Below, piece by piece: positions 28,041 through 35,249 of a DNA stretch of 64,000 nucleotides. Made by a program: the position numbers and the translations under genes. The notes under the pieces are model-generated. The model was given only the letters and a program-made list of their open reading frames with translations. It was not told the DNA's origin and did not search any database. This DNA comes from Pseudoalteromonas distincta. Its GTDB lineage: Bacteria; Pseudomonadota; Gammaproteobacteria; Enterobacterales; Alteromonadaceae. The stretch's first letter is position 1. Each line of letters opens with the position of its first letter. The DNA lies in contig NZ_JWIG01000022.1 in NCBI RefSeq assembly GCF_000814675.1, positions 176,819 through 240,818 of the forward strand, in the 5' to 3' direction.

Positions 28041-28919
28041 ATGGATATTCCTAACATTGGTTTTAACCATGATAAGTCAGCGCAAGCTGAGCTTGAAATA
28101 TTGCCTCTTAGTAATTTGTACGAGCGAGATATAATTTCTCACGACCCGCAAATGCCGCATCGAGTCTCGTTTTATATGATTATTTATATAGAACAGGGCA
28201 ATGGAAAGCACATGGTTGATTTTACACAATATTCATTTGAGCCAAACACACTTATTTTTTTGCAACCCGACCAAGTGCACGCATTCGACTTTAGTAAGCA
28301 ACCAACAGGGTATGTTGTATTGTTTACGCAAACATTTTTAGACCGCGTGCATACCAATATGCGCTTACCAAATTACACACCAACCCATTTAAACCAACAA
28401 CATACGCCATTACTTAAGCTAAATAAACATAGCCAAGCGCGGGTAATAAATGCCATAAACGAAATGGAAATAGAAATTGCACACCCGCAATCAGACCCAC
28501 TCATTGTTATGTATTTATTTAGCGCGCTGGCTTTAGGATTGCATAGGCTACGCCCAGAACTGCGTCATGATAATATCAACCCAGAGCAAAGCATTAAACT
28601 GGGTACTTTTTATAAGTTGCTACAGAGCCATTTTCTAACTATTCGCGATGCTAACTGGTATGCAAACAAGCTGCATACAACCTACAAAACCCTTAATAGT
28701 ATTTGTAAATTAAGTACCGGCCTTACAGCAAAGCAAATGATTGACGCGTTTACCTTAATAGAAATAAAACGCCGCTTAATAATAAGCAATGTAACAACAC
28801 AAAAACTCGCTTACGATTTTGGTTTTGAAGATGCTAGCAACTTTGTAAAATATTTTAAAAAACAAACAGGAGCTACACCGAGTCAGTTTCAAGTACGCCA
28901 TAGTGCCACTATTTTATAG
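28041..28919 (+). CDS. AraC family transcriptional regulator
   Basis: 292 residues. An N-terminal cupin-type sensing domain (YIEQGNGKHMVDFTQYSFEPNTLIF, QPDQVHAFDF) is followed by a C-terminal double helix-turn-helix (residues about 190-285) with ANKLHTTYKTLNSICKLSTG and the AraC signature LAYDFGFEDASNFVKYFKKQ. The target is unknown; the nearest candidates are the PACE gene before it and the NTF2-like lipoprotein gene after it. Confidence 0.92.
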   Translation: MDIPNIGFNHDKSAQAELEILPLSNLYERDIISHDPQMPHRVSFYMIIYIEQGNGKHMVDFTQYSFEPNTLIFLQPDQVHAFDFSKQPTGYVVLFTQTFLDRVHTNMRLPNYTPTHLNQQHTPLLKLNKHSQARVINAINEMEIEIAHPQSDPLIVMYLFSALALGLHRLRPELRHDNINPEQSIKLGTFYKLLQSHFLTIRDANWYANKLHTTYKTLNSICKLSTGLTAKQMIDAFTLIEIKRRLIISNVTTQKLAYDFGFEDASNFVKYFKKQTGATPSQFQVRHSATIL

Positions 28920-29037
28920 CCGACTTAGCTTAGATTGGCGGGGTTCGATTTTTACCATTTTAGCGCCAACTTACACTCTACTGCACATTATAAATATTAC
29001 ATAAAATGCCTGCATACCAATAATTAAGGGCATTACA

Positions 29038-29910
29038 ATGAAACCATTATCACTACTTACTCGCAGTGTGTTAGCGACTGCAGTTATTAGCTTAACTGCA
29101 TGTGCAAGTGTACAAAAAACCACATCTGAACAAACTACACTTAGTAATACCGATAAAGCGGTTGCAGTTATTTCAAGCATAGAAACAGGCGATGCCAAAG
29201 CCATTAGCCATATAAACCCAACTCAATACACACAGCATAATTTAGCCGTTAAAGATGGCCTTGCAGGTTTTGGTGAAGTACTCCAGCAATTACCTAAAGG
29301 CAGCGCAAAAGCGCAAGTGAAACGCGCTTTTTCTGATGGTAACTACACAGTTACACATACTGAATATAACTTTTTTGGTCCGAAAGTTGGCTTTGATATT
29401 TTTAAGTTTGAAAACGGTAAAATTATAGAACACTGGGATAACTTACAAGCCATTACACCTGTAAATCCAAGTGGCCGTACGCAGTTAGATGGCGCAACAG
29501 CGATTACCGATTTGAGTAAAACAAAAGCGAATAAAGCGCTAGTTAAAGGCTTTGTAAATACCATTTTAATTAACGGCAACATGGCTAAAATCAATGACTT
29601 TATTAGCAGTGAAAAAGGCGCGTATATTCAGCACAACTCTGCAATTGCAGACGATTTAAGCGGCTTAGGTAAAGCGCTTGGTGAACTCGCTAAGTTAAAC
29701 ATGCCAATGATAGTAAGCAAAAACCATATTATTTTAGGTCAAGGTAACTTTGTTTTAGCAGTAAACGAAGGTACATTTATGAATAAGCATGTATCGTTTT
29801 ATGATTTATTCCGTGTAGAAAATGGCAAAATTGTAGAACACTGGGACACTATTGAAACTATTCCTGCAAAAGCACAATGGCAGAACAGCAACGGTAAATT
29901 TGGTTTTTAA
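29038..29910 (+). CDS. Lipoprotein with two tandem SnoaL/NTF2-like domains
   Basis: 290 residues. A lipoprotein signal ends at LTAC (about residue 21). Two similar halves follow: QHNLAVKDGLAGFGEVLQQL ... FDIFKFENGKIIEHWDNLQ and QHNSAIADDLSGLGKALGEL ... YDLFRVENGKIVEHWDTIE. Each half is a SnoaL-like (NTF2 fold) unit, so the protein arose by internal duplication. SnoaL-like pockets bind small hydrophobic molecules; the substrate here is unknown. It ends just before a MITE copy at 29922. Confidence 0.85.
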   Translation: MKPLSLLTRSVLATAVISLTACASVQKTTSEQTTLSNTDKAVAVISSIETGDAKAISHINPTQYTQHNLAVKDGLAGFGEVLQQLPKGSAKAQVKRAFSDGNYTVTHTEYNFFGPKVGFDIFKFENGKIIEHWDNLQAITPVNPSGRTQLDGATAITDLSKTKANKALVKGFVNTILINGNMAKINDFISSEKGAYIQHNSAIADDLSGLGKALGELAKLNMPMIVSKNHIILGQGNFVLAVNEGTFMNKHVSFYDLFRVENGKIVEHWDTIETIPAKAQWQNSNGKFGF

Positions 29911-29921
29911 TTAAACCAGAC

Positions 29922-30189
29922 TAGGGCGTGTTGATCTTTGGTGGGTGAATTTACAGCAGTATGTTTGTTTTTTAGGCAAGGCGGAGCCTATGTAGTGTGG
30001 TTATTCCCCATGAATAGGCGATAACGCAGCATAAATACCAAACATGCGCTGCCCAAAGGGTTCTTTCTAGGGACGATTAACTCTTTGTTGCTCGGTTTTT
30101 ACTTAGCCCACTAGGTTACAAACCTCGCGCCGCGATTTAATCTTCCTTGGATTGAACAAATTTCAATCCACAAAGATCAACACGCCCTA
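29922..30189. mobile_element. MITE copy 2 (about 268 bp)
   Basis: Opposite internal orientation to copies 1 and 3. Terminal repeats GGGCGTGTTGATCTTTG and CAAAGATCAACACGCCC are perfect inverted copies, flanked on both sides by TA, which reads as a 2-bp target duplication. Inserted 11 bases after the NTF2-like gene stop. Confidence 0.85.
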
Positions 30190-30191
30190 TT

Positions 30192-30221
30192 TAGCCCTAC
30201 TTAATTTATTAAGTAGGGCTA
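30192..30221 (+). terminator. Hairpin, possible terminator
   Basis: TAGCCCTACTTAA-TTTA-TTAAGTAGGGCTA perfect 13-bp stem immediately to the right of MITE copy 2; probably the original terminator of the 29038 gene, displaced by the insertion. Confidence 0.65.
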
Positions 30222-30250
30222 ATTTACTCTTTTACAGTTTACCGGCTAAC

Positions 30251-30267
30251 TGTAATGGGGGTTTACA
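30251..30267 (+). repeat. Dispersed palindrome, copy 5
   Basis: TGTAATGGGGGTTTACA, one mismatch from the consensus, in the intergenic region just downstream of the small minus-strand frame at 30281-30439. Confidence 0.6.
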
Positions 30268-30280
30268 GTAACTTTTTGCG

Positions 30281-30439
30281 TTATACATTTAGCTCTTTTA
30301 ATTTATTCCAGACGCTCTGGCCGCCAGGGTGAAACGCAGCATGATACCGATATGCGTAATATGTAATAGGCACGTAATAATGCTTTTGGCCAACCACAAC
30401 TAAACAATCCTCTTTTAACATACTCACTGAGATGTTCAT
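30281..30439 (-). CDS. Candidate 52-residue protein with HPGG motif
   Basis: A short minus-strand frame reads MNISVSMLKEDCLVVVGQKH and then YYVPITYYAYRYHAAFHPGG before ending QSVWNKLKELNV. Its composition and regularity look coding, unlike neighbouring frames. A 'VVxGxxYxVxxY...HPGG' pattern recalls cytochrome-b5-like haem-binding domains, where HPGG holds a haem ligand, but it is much too short for a complete b5 domain. It may be a small protein or the remnant of a larger one. No good ribosome-binding site is seen at ATG 30439; the internal ATG at codon 7 is an alternative. Confidence 0.4.
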   Translation of the reverse strand: MNISVSMLKEDCLVVVGQKHYYVPITYYAYRYHAAFHPGGQSVWNKLKELNV

Positions 30440-30622
30440 TTGGTTTATAAGGTTACGAGCTGTTATATAAAATATTTTACTGCTTGAGGTAGTGTAATCG
30501 GTAGATTTTTCCTACCTATTAGCTCTGCGCCTTGTGTCTATAATTTATCGAGACACAAGATGTATAGCTTGCTCACGCGAGAAGCGTTGCTTAAAAATAA
30601 ACCATATATTAGCTATAAATAA

Positions 30623-30644
30623 GTGTGCCAAGCAAATGGCACAC
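30623..30644 (-). terminator. Terminator after aldo/keto reductase gene
   Basis: GTGTGCCA-AGCAAA-TGGCACAC perfect 8-bp stem, 9 bases beyond the stop of the minus-strand aldo/keto reductase gene. Confidence 0.75.
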
Positions 30645-30652
30645 CTATTTTG

Positions 30653-31819
30653 TTATGCAGGTATGGGGGCGTTTTGGGCAATAAGCTGTTTAGATTTCAA
30701 CTCACTCCAAAATTCGCTTGGTATGGTAACTTTCATTGAAGCTACATTAGCTTTAATTTGCTCCTCCGTGCGTGCGCCAGGAATAATTGAGGATACCGTT
30801 GAAGGCGCCTCTGCGAATTGCAGTGCAGCTGTTTTAATATCAATCCCATGTTTAGATGCAATGTCGCTTATTGCATTAAACTTTTGCTGCATAGGCCCTG
30901 GAATTTTAGGCGAGTAATTAAAGCGATTACGACCGGCTAAAAAACCACCATTGAGCGGCGCACCAATGACTGCTGAAATACCTCGTTTATCAAGCATAGG
31001 AAAGGTTTTATCAAGTGCCTGCTTGTGATCTAAAATTGAATACTGCAGCGCTAGTAAGCAAATATCTGGGTCTGACATATCAAGCGCTTTATAAACAGCA
31101 TGAGGTGTATTTACTCCAAAACCCCAGCCTTTAATTATTCCTTCATCACGCATTTTAGTCAGCTCAGGAATAGCACCTTTAGCCGCTTGATCAAAATACT
31201 TAAGCCAGTCATCTCCCATATCGCTGTTTTGTGGTGATAAGTCGTGAATATAGACAATATCGAGTGAAGCTACTCCAATACGATGCAAAGTATCTTCTAT
31301 TGAACGGCGCGTGCCTGATGCTGAATAATCATACTTATAATGAAACGGTGAGTGATCAGCCCAATGCCAACTATTTTCTAAAGGCTCTGCTGAAGGGGTA
31401 AGAAGGCGGCCTACTTTTGAGGATAAAACATAATCTTCACGCTTTTTATTTCGAAGTAAATCACCGAAGCGCCTTTCGCTTAAACTCAAACCGTAAAAAG
31501 GTGACGTATCAAAATGACGAATACCAGAATCCCATGCTGCATTTAGCATTGTTAAAATTTCTGTATCGCTTGATATAGTATTAAAGCCATTCCCGGCGGC
31601 AAGGCCACCCAAGCCCATTCTTGATTCCGGCCGGTAATGCTTAGCGTTAGTAACATCGTTTGTGGGTAGAGCAGCGCTTTTATCTATTGATCCTTTAGTT
31701 TGCATAACACTGCCGTTAGACATTTTTACCTTTAATTGCTCAGCCAAAGCTGAAGCACTAAAAATAGAGCCTAAACTTAAAGCAGCCCCTGCTTTAATAA
31801 AATTTCTGCGAGATACCAT
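30653..31819 (-). CDS. Tat-exported aldo/keto reductase
   Basis: 388 residues. The N terminus MVSRRNFIKAGAALSLG is a twin-arginine signal with RR at positions 4-5, unusual for an otherwise cytosolic family and implying folded export with bound cofactor. The (beta/alpha)8 domain carries FDTSPFYGLSLSERRFGDLL (catalytic Asp/Tyr), SSKVGRLL (catalytic Lys), YIHDLSP (catalytic His) and a C-terminal SSIIPGART nucleotide-binding segment. It most resembles aldose or L-fucose dehydrogenase-type AKRs. Stands alone. Confidence 0.88.
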   Translation of the reverse strand: MVSRRNFIKAGAALSLGSIFSASALAEQLKVKMSNGSVMQTKGSIDKSAALPTNDVTNAKHYRPESRMGLGGLAAGNGFNTISSDTEILTMLNAAWDSGIRHFDTSPFYGLSLSERRFGDLLRNKKREDYVLSSKVGRLLTPSAEPLENSWHWADHSPFHYKYDYSASGTRRSIEDTLHRIGVASLDIVYIHDLSPQNSDMGDDWLKYFDQAAKGAIPELTKMRDEGIIKGWGFGVNTPHAVYKALDMSDPDICLLALQYSILDHKQALDKTFPMLDKRGISAVIGAPLNGGFLAGRNRFNYSPKIPGPMQQKFNAISDIASKHGIDIKTAALQFAEAPSTVSSIIPGARTEEQIKANVASMKVTIPSEFWSELKSKQLIAQNAPIPA

Positions 31820-32435
31820 GTGACTATTCTCCTTGAGTAGGTTAAATATCTACGTTATAAGCTAGTATAAATAACAACCAAATTCAAGCAACAAGAAGAC
31901 AATAAATATCAATACTATCAATAAGATAGTTAAATTAACAAACGCTGAACAGACGTTTAAATTAACATTTAAAACTGATTATTTTCTTTACTCGTATAGT
32001 CCTTTTAAATGTACAAAACAGTGCATTTTAATAGCTTGATAAAAAAGCATACTTCCAAATTGGTGCGCGCTTTAATACTCATTTATACAACACAAAATGG
32101 TTACATTTATTAGATGTGTACAAATAAGTAGACAAAATCGTAATAAATTAAAGATGCACAAATAATCTCACTAGCAAAGCGATTGCGGCAACACTTAGCT
32201 AATTTAACCGAGCGTAGTTGAAATAATTGGGGTAAATATTACTGAAGCGTTTATTATTGAAGGTTTGCCTTGCAATACACGGCCTATTTGTCTCTTTCAC
32301 AATGCAATTACTGGCAAGCCCTGTAAGAGTTTTATCTTGCCAAGTAACACTGTGCAGTGCAGCCTATTACAACTAAATTCAACGTAGTTAGCGCTGAAAA
32401 TAGCTGCTTAAATAGATCTATTATTCAAGTTCAGG
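31820..32435. other. 616-base stretch without a clear gene
   Basis: AT-rich. From about 32210 to 32392 one + frame is open and reads like a short Cys-rich coding piece (EGLPCNTRPICLFHN, TGKPCKSFILPSN) but has no ATG or GTG start and is bounded upstream by a stop; it may be a gene remnant. No repeats or hairpins noticed otherwise. Confidence 0.4.
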
Positions 32436-32627
32436 TTACTTGAGCTTTTTAATACCAATTAACACACAGATAGCACCGCCAATAATACCCGCCCATGCTT
32501 CTATTGGTGTGTCGCCACTAAATGCACGGCTAAGCTGCGAAGCCGCCGCATCATACACGTCGTATCCCCACATAATTAAAGCGATACCTATAACGATTAA
32601 AACAATTCCTACAATCTTGTTATTCAT
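32436..32627 (-). CDS. DUF3185 small membrane protein
   Basis: 63 residues with two membrane helices (IVGIVLIVIGIALIMWGY and AWAGIIGGAICVLIGIKKL) joined by a polar linker containing SRAFSGDTP. This is the usual size and layout of DUF3185 proteins in gammaproteobacteria; function unknown. Monocistronic. Confidence 0.8.
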   Translation of the reverse strand: MNNKIVGIVLIVIGIALIMWGYDVYDAAASQLSRAFSGDTPIEAWAGIIGGAICVLIGIKKLK

Positions 32628-32678
32628 AAATATCCTTAAGGTTTAACTTACATAAACTAAATAAAAATAAATCAGGGT

Positions 32679-32909
32679 TAGGGTCTGTTGATCTTTGCGG
32701 ATTAAAATTTGTTCAAACTAGGGGCTAAGTAAAAACCGAGCAACAAAGAGTAAATAGCCCCTAGAAAGAACCCTTTGGGCAGCGCCTGTTTGGCATTAAT
32801 GCTACGTTATCGCCCATTTATGGGGAATAACCACACTACATAGGCTCTGCCTTGCCTAAATACCAAACAGACTGCTGCAAATTTAACCTTGAAAGATCAA
32901 CAGACCCTA
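32679..32909. mobile_element. MITE copy 3 (about 231 bp)
   Basis: Ends GGGTCTGTTGATCTTTG and GAAAGATCAACAGACCC with TA on both flanks. The GGGTCTG tips differ from the GGGCGTG tips of copies 1 and 2 at both ends in a matching way. The right-hand TA supplies the first two bases of the rmuC stop codon. Confidence 0.85.
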
Positions 32910-34373
32910 ATCTAATTCTAATTGAGCACGTTCTACGCTCTCACTAGGTAGCTCTTTTTGTACCGACACACCTAGCTCTTTAAACTCTGATGCTTGTTTA
33001 ATTAAATTACCTTTACCACGGTATAGCTGCGAAAATGCTTTATCATAACTTTCTTTCGCTTTATCAAGCTGCTTACCTACGCCTTCCATACTTAATAAAA
33101 AACCATTGAGCTTGTTATAAAAACGTTCCGCTCGACTTGCCAGCTCTTTTGAATATTTGGTTTGCTCTTCAAAACGCCAAAGCTGTTTAACAATATTTAA
33201 ACTAGTAAGCAGGGTGGTGGGTGTAGCTACCAGTATATTTTTTTCGATTGCTTGTTGGTAAATATCGCTTTGATATTTGAGTGCTTCTACAAAAGCTGAT
33301 TCTATTGGTACAAACATAACCACTACTTCTGGCGAGTTTATACCTGGCAAACGGTCGTACGATTTACTCGCAAGCTCATTAATACGCGCTGTAACGGCGT
33401 TTACATGCTCTTTAATTGCTTGATTAGCATCTAGCTCATTTTCAGCGTTCACATAGCGTGTATAGGCATTTAATGAAGTTTTAGCATCAATAACTAAGTG
33501 GCGACCTTGTGGTAAGTACACAACTACATCAGGGCGCAAGCGGCCATCTTCAGTGTTAAACGACACTTCGCGCTTATAATCAACGCCTGCACGTAAGCCA
33601 GCACTATCTAATACGTTTTCGAGCATAAGCTCGCCCCAATTACCTTGGGTTTTCTTTTGCCCTTGTAGGGCGTTACTGAGCTTGTCGGCTTGATCTGTTA
33701 TAGCTTGGCTTTTAGCTTGCAAATGCAGTAGCTCGGTTTTAAGCGCAGTCCGTTGTTTTATGTCTTCAACGTGCATTGATTCCATTTTTTCTCTAAAGCC
33801 TTTTAGCTCGCCTTGAACTGGTTTTAATAATTGCTCAATGCTTTCTTGATTTAAGGTTTTAAAGCTTTGTGATTTTTCTTCTAGAATTTTATTGGCTAGG
33901 TTTTCAAACTCTTTTTTGAGCGTATTTTTACTTTGCTCAATTTGCGCGAGTTGCTCGCTAAAGTTTTGCTGTTTTTGCTCAAGGGTAGTGCGCATATTAT
34001 TATATTCAACATCGCGCTGATTATATTGTTCACGAAGCGCTGTCAGCTCGCCTTCGGCTTTACGCCAAAAATGATTGTATTGAATGCTTTGTTTTTCTTG
34101 TTCGCTAAAACGCGTTTTAAAATGCTGCGCTTCATCGCGCTGCTCTTGGTGGGTATGTTCTAGCAGTTCATGATCTTCTAGCAAGGCGCTGTATTGCAGC
34201 TCTTTATTATCAAATTGGTTTTGTAACAGGGAAAGCTGTTGCTGCTGTTCGCTTATTTGTAGATGTAGTTTTTTGCGAAGCCGTGTTGATACAGCGCCGT
34301 AAAATAGGGCGCCTAAAGCAACACCAGCACCAGCGCTTAGCCAATCAATATTAGTGAGTACTTGAGTGAGCAT
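32907..34373 (-). CDS. rmuC: DNA recombination protein RmuC
   Basis: 488 residues. An N-terminal membrane anchor (about residues 12-28), a long coiled coil (residues about 35-170, Gln/Glu rich) and the nuclease-like RmuC domain with GNWGELMLENVLDSAGLRAG, RPDVVVYLPQGRHLVIDAKTS and VVMFVPIESAF. RmuC limits recombination at inverted repeats in E. coli. The C terminus ends QLELD and its TAG stop is created at the edge of MITE copy 3. Confidence 0.93.
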   Translation of the reverse strand: MLTQVLTNIDWLSAGAGVALGALFYGAVSTRLRKKLHLQISEQQQQLSLLQNQFDNKELQYSALLEDHELLEHTHQEQRDEAQHFKTRFSEQEKQSIQYNHFWRKAEGELTALREQYNQRDVEYNNMRTTLEQKQQNFSEQLAQIEQSKNTLKKEFENLANKILEEKSQSFKTLNQESIEQLLKPVQGELKGFREKMESMHVEDIKQRTALKTELLHLQAKSQAITDQADKLSNALQGQKKTQGNWGELMLENVLDSAGLRAGVDYKREVSFNTEDGRLRPDVVVYLPQGRHLVIDAKTSLNAYTRYVNAENELDANQAIKEHVNAVTARINELASKSYDRLPGINSPEVVVMFVPIESAFVEALKYQSDIYQQAIEKNILVATPTTLLTSLNIVKQLWRFEEQTKYSKELASRAERFYNKLNGFLLSMEGVGKQLDKAKESYDKAFSQLYRGKGNLIKQASEFKELGVSVQKELPSESVERAQLELD

Positions 34374-34701
34374 AAAATAAACTTATAAAATTTAGAGACA
34401 TGCCATCATAACCAATAACCAACAACAGAAGTAGGGGAGTTAAGAAATTACAGCCATAAAAAAACCAGCTTAAAATAAGCTGGTCAAATATTACTAAGTT
34501 AAGTAATCAAAGGGATAATCAACATCTGCCCGAGCAAGCTGCAACTTAAATACATAATCACCAAAATAACTAATATTATTAGGTGAGGCTATATAACAAC
34601 AGGCATTAGAGTAGACCGGATAACAAAATAATTAATTCAAATTAATTTACGGAAGATCATTTATTTTTATTCGGGTTGATTTAAACAAATCAAATTATGG
34701 G

Positions 34702-34891
34702 CATAAAAAAAGCCAGTTCAAAATGAACTGGCTCAATCATTACTAAAATTAGTAACTAAATAGGGGGAATCAACATGAAAACTTGTATTAACTGCAATTA
34801 ATCAACAAGCATAATAGTAGACGCGTCTTTTTTAATTAAGTTCAAAAAAAATAAAAACTTTTAAAATAAGTGCTGAACGCTAAGTTTTAGA
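34702..34891 (-). ncRNA. Array unit 1, possible small RNA
   Basis: Minus-strand terminator is perfect: AGCCAGTTC-ATTTT-GAACTGGCT then T7. Upstream TTGAACTT and CTACTATTAT could be promoter elements but the spacing is not ideal. Small RNA identity is inference. Confidence 0.35.
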
Positions 34892-35080
34892 CATAAAAAA
34901 AGCCAACTCAAAATGGGCTGGCTCAATCATTACTAAAATTAGTAACTAAATAGGGAATCAACATGAAAACTTGTATTAACTGCAATTAATCAACAAGCAT
35001 AATAGTAGACGCGTCTTTTTGAATTAAGTTCATAAAAAAATAAAAACTTTTAAAATAAGTGCTGCACGCTAAATTTTAGA
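34892..35080 (-). ncRNA. Array unit 2, possible small RNA
   Basis: About 95% identical to unit 1. The hairpin arms changed to AGCCAACTCA/TGGGCTGGCT, which still pair except for one mismatch and a wobble, followed by T7 on the minus strand. Confidence 0.35.
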
Positions 35081-35241
35081 CATAAAAAAAGCCAACTCAA
35101 AATGGGCTGGCTCAATCATTACTAAAATTAGTAACTAAATGGGAAATCAACATGATGCTTGTGTTAACTGCAATTAATCAACAAGCATAATGATAGACGT
35201 CCGCTTTTTAATTAAGTTCATAAAAAGATCAAAACTTTTTA
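35081..35241 (-). ncRNA. Array unit 3, possible small RNA
   Basis: Same hairpin as unit 2. Differs by an 8-base loss after CAACATGA, which removes the small MKTCINCN reading frame present in units 1 and 2. Confidence 0.35.
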
Positions 35242-35249
35242 GATCTTTT

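Larger units (their letters stand above)
34455..35241 (-). repeat. Tandem array of about 190-bp units with terminator-like hairpins
   Basis: One diverged unit (from about 34455) and three close units (from 34702, 34892 and 35081) fill the gap between the helicase stop and the rmuC start. Each begins (read on +) CATAAAAAAAGCC then a hairpin, then ATTACTAAAATTAGTAAC, GGGAATCAAC and an AT-rich tail ending in ...TTTTAGA. Read on the minus strand each unit ends in a GC-rich stem followed by a run of seven T, as an intrinsic terminator does. No conserved protein is encoded: the 8-codon frames after ATCAACATG differ between units. Confidence 0.85.

Noticed and set aside
32210..32392. Open, Cys-rich + frame in the gap upstream of DUF3185
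   Set aside because: No ATG or GTG start and a stop codon directly upstream; could be a remnant but cannot be supported as a gene.
34776..34802. Eight-codon frame MKTCINCN after GGGGGAATCAAC in the tandem array
   Set aside because: Present in units 1 and 2 but lost in unit 3 and absent from the diverged unit, so a conserved peptide is not supported.
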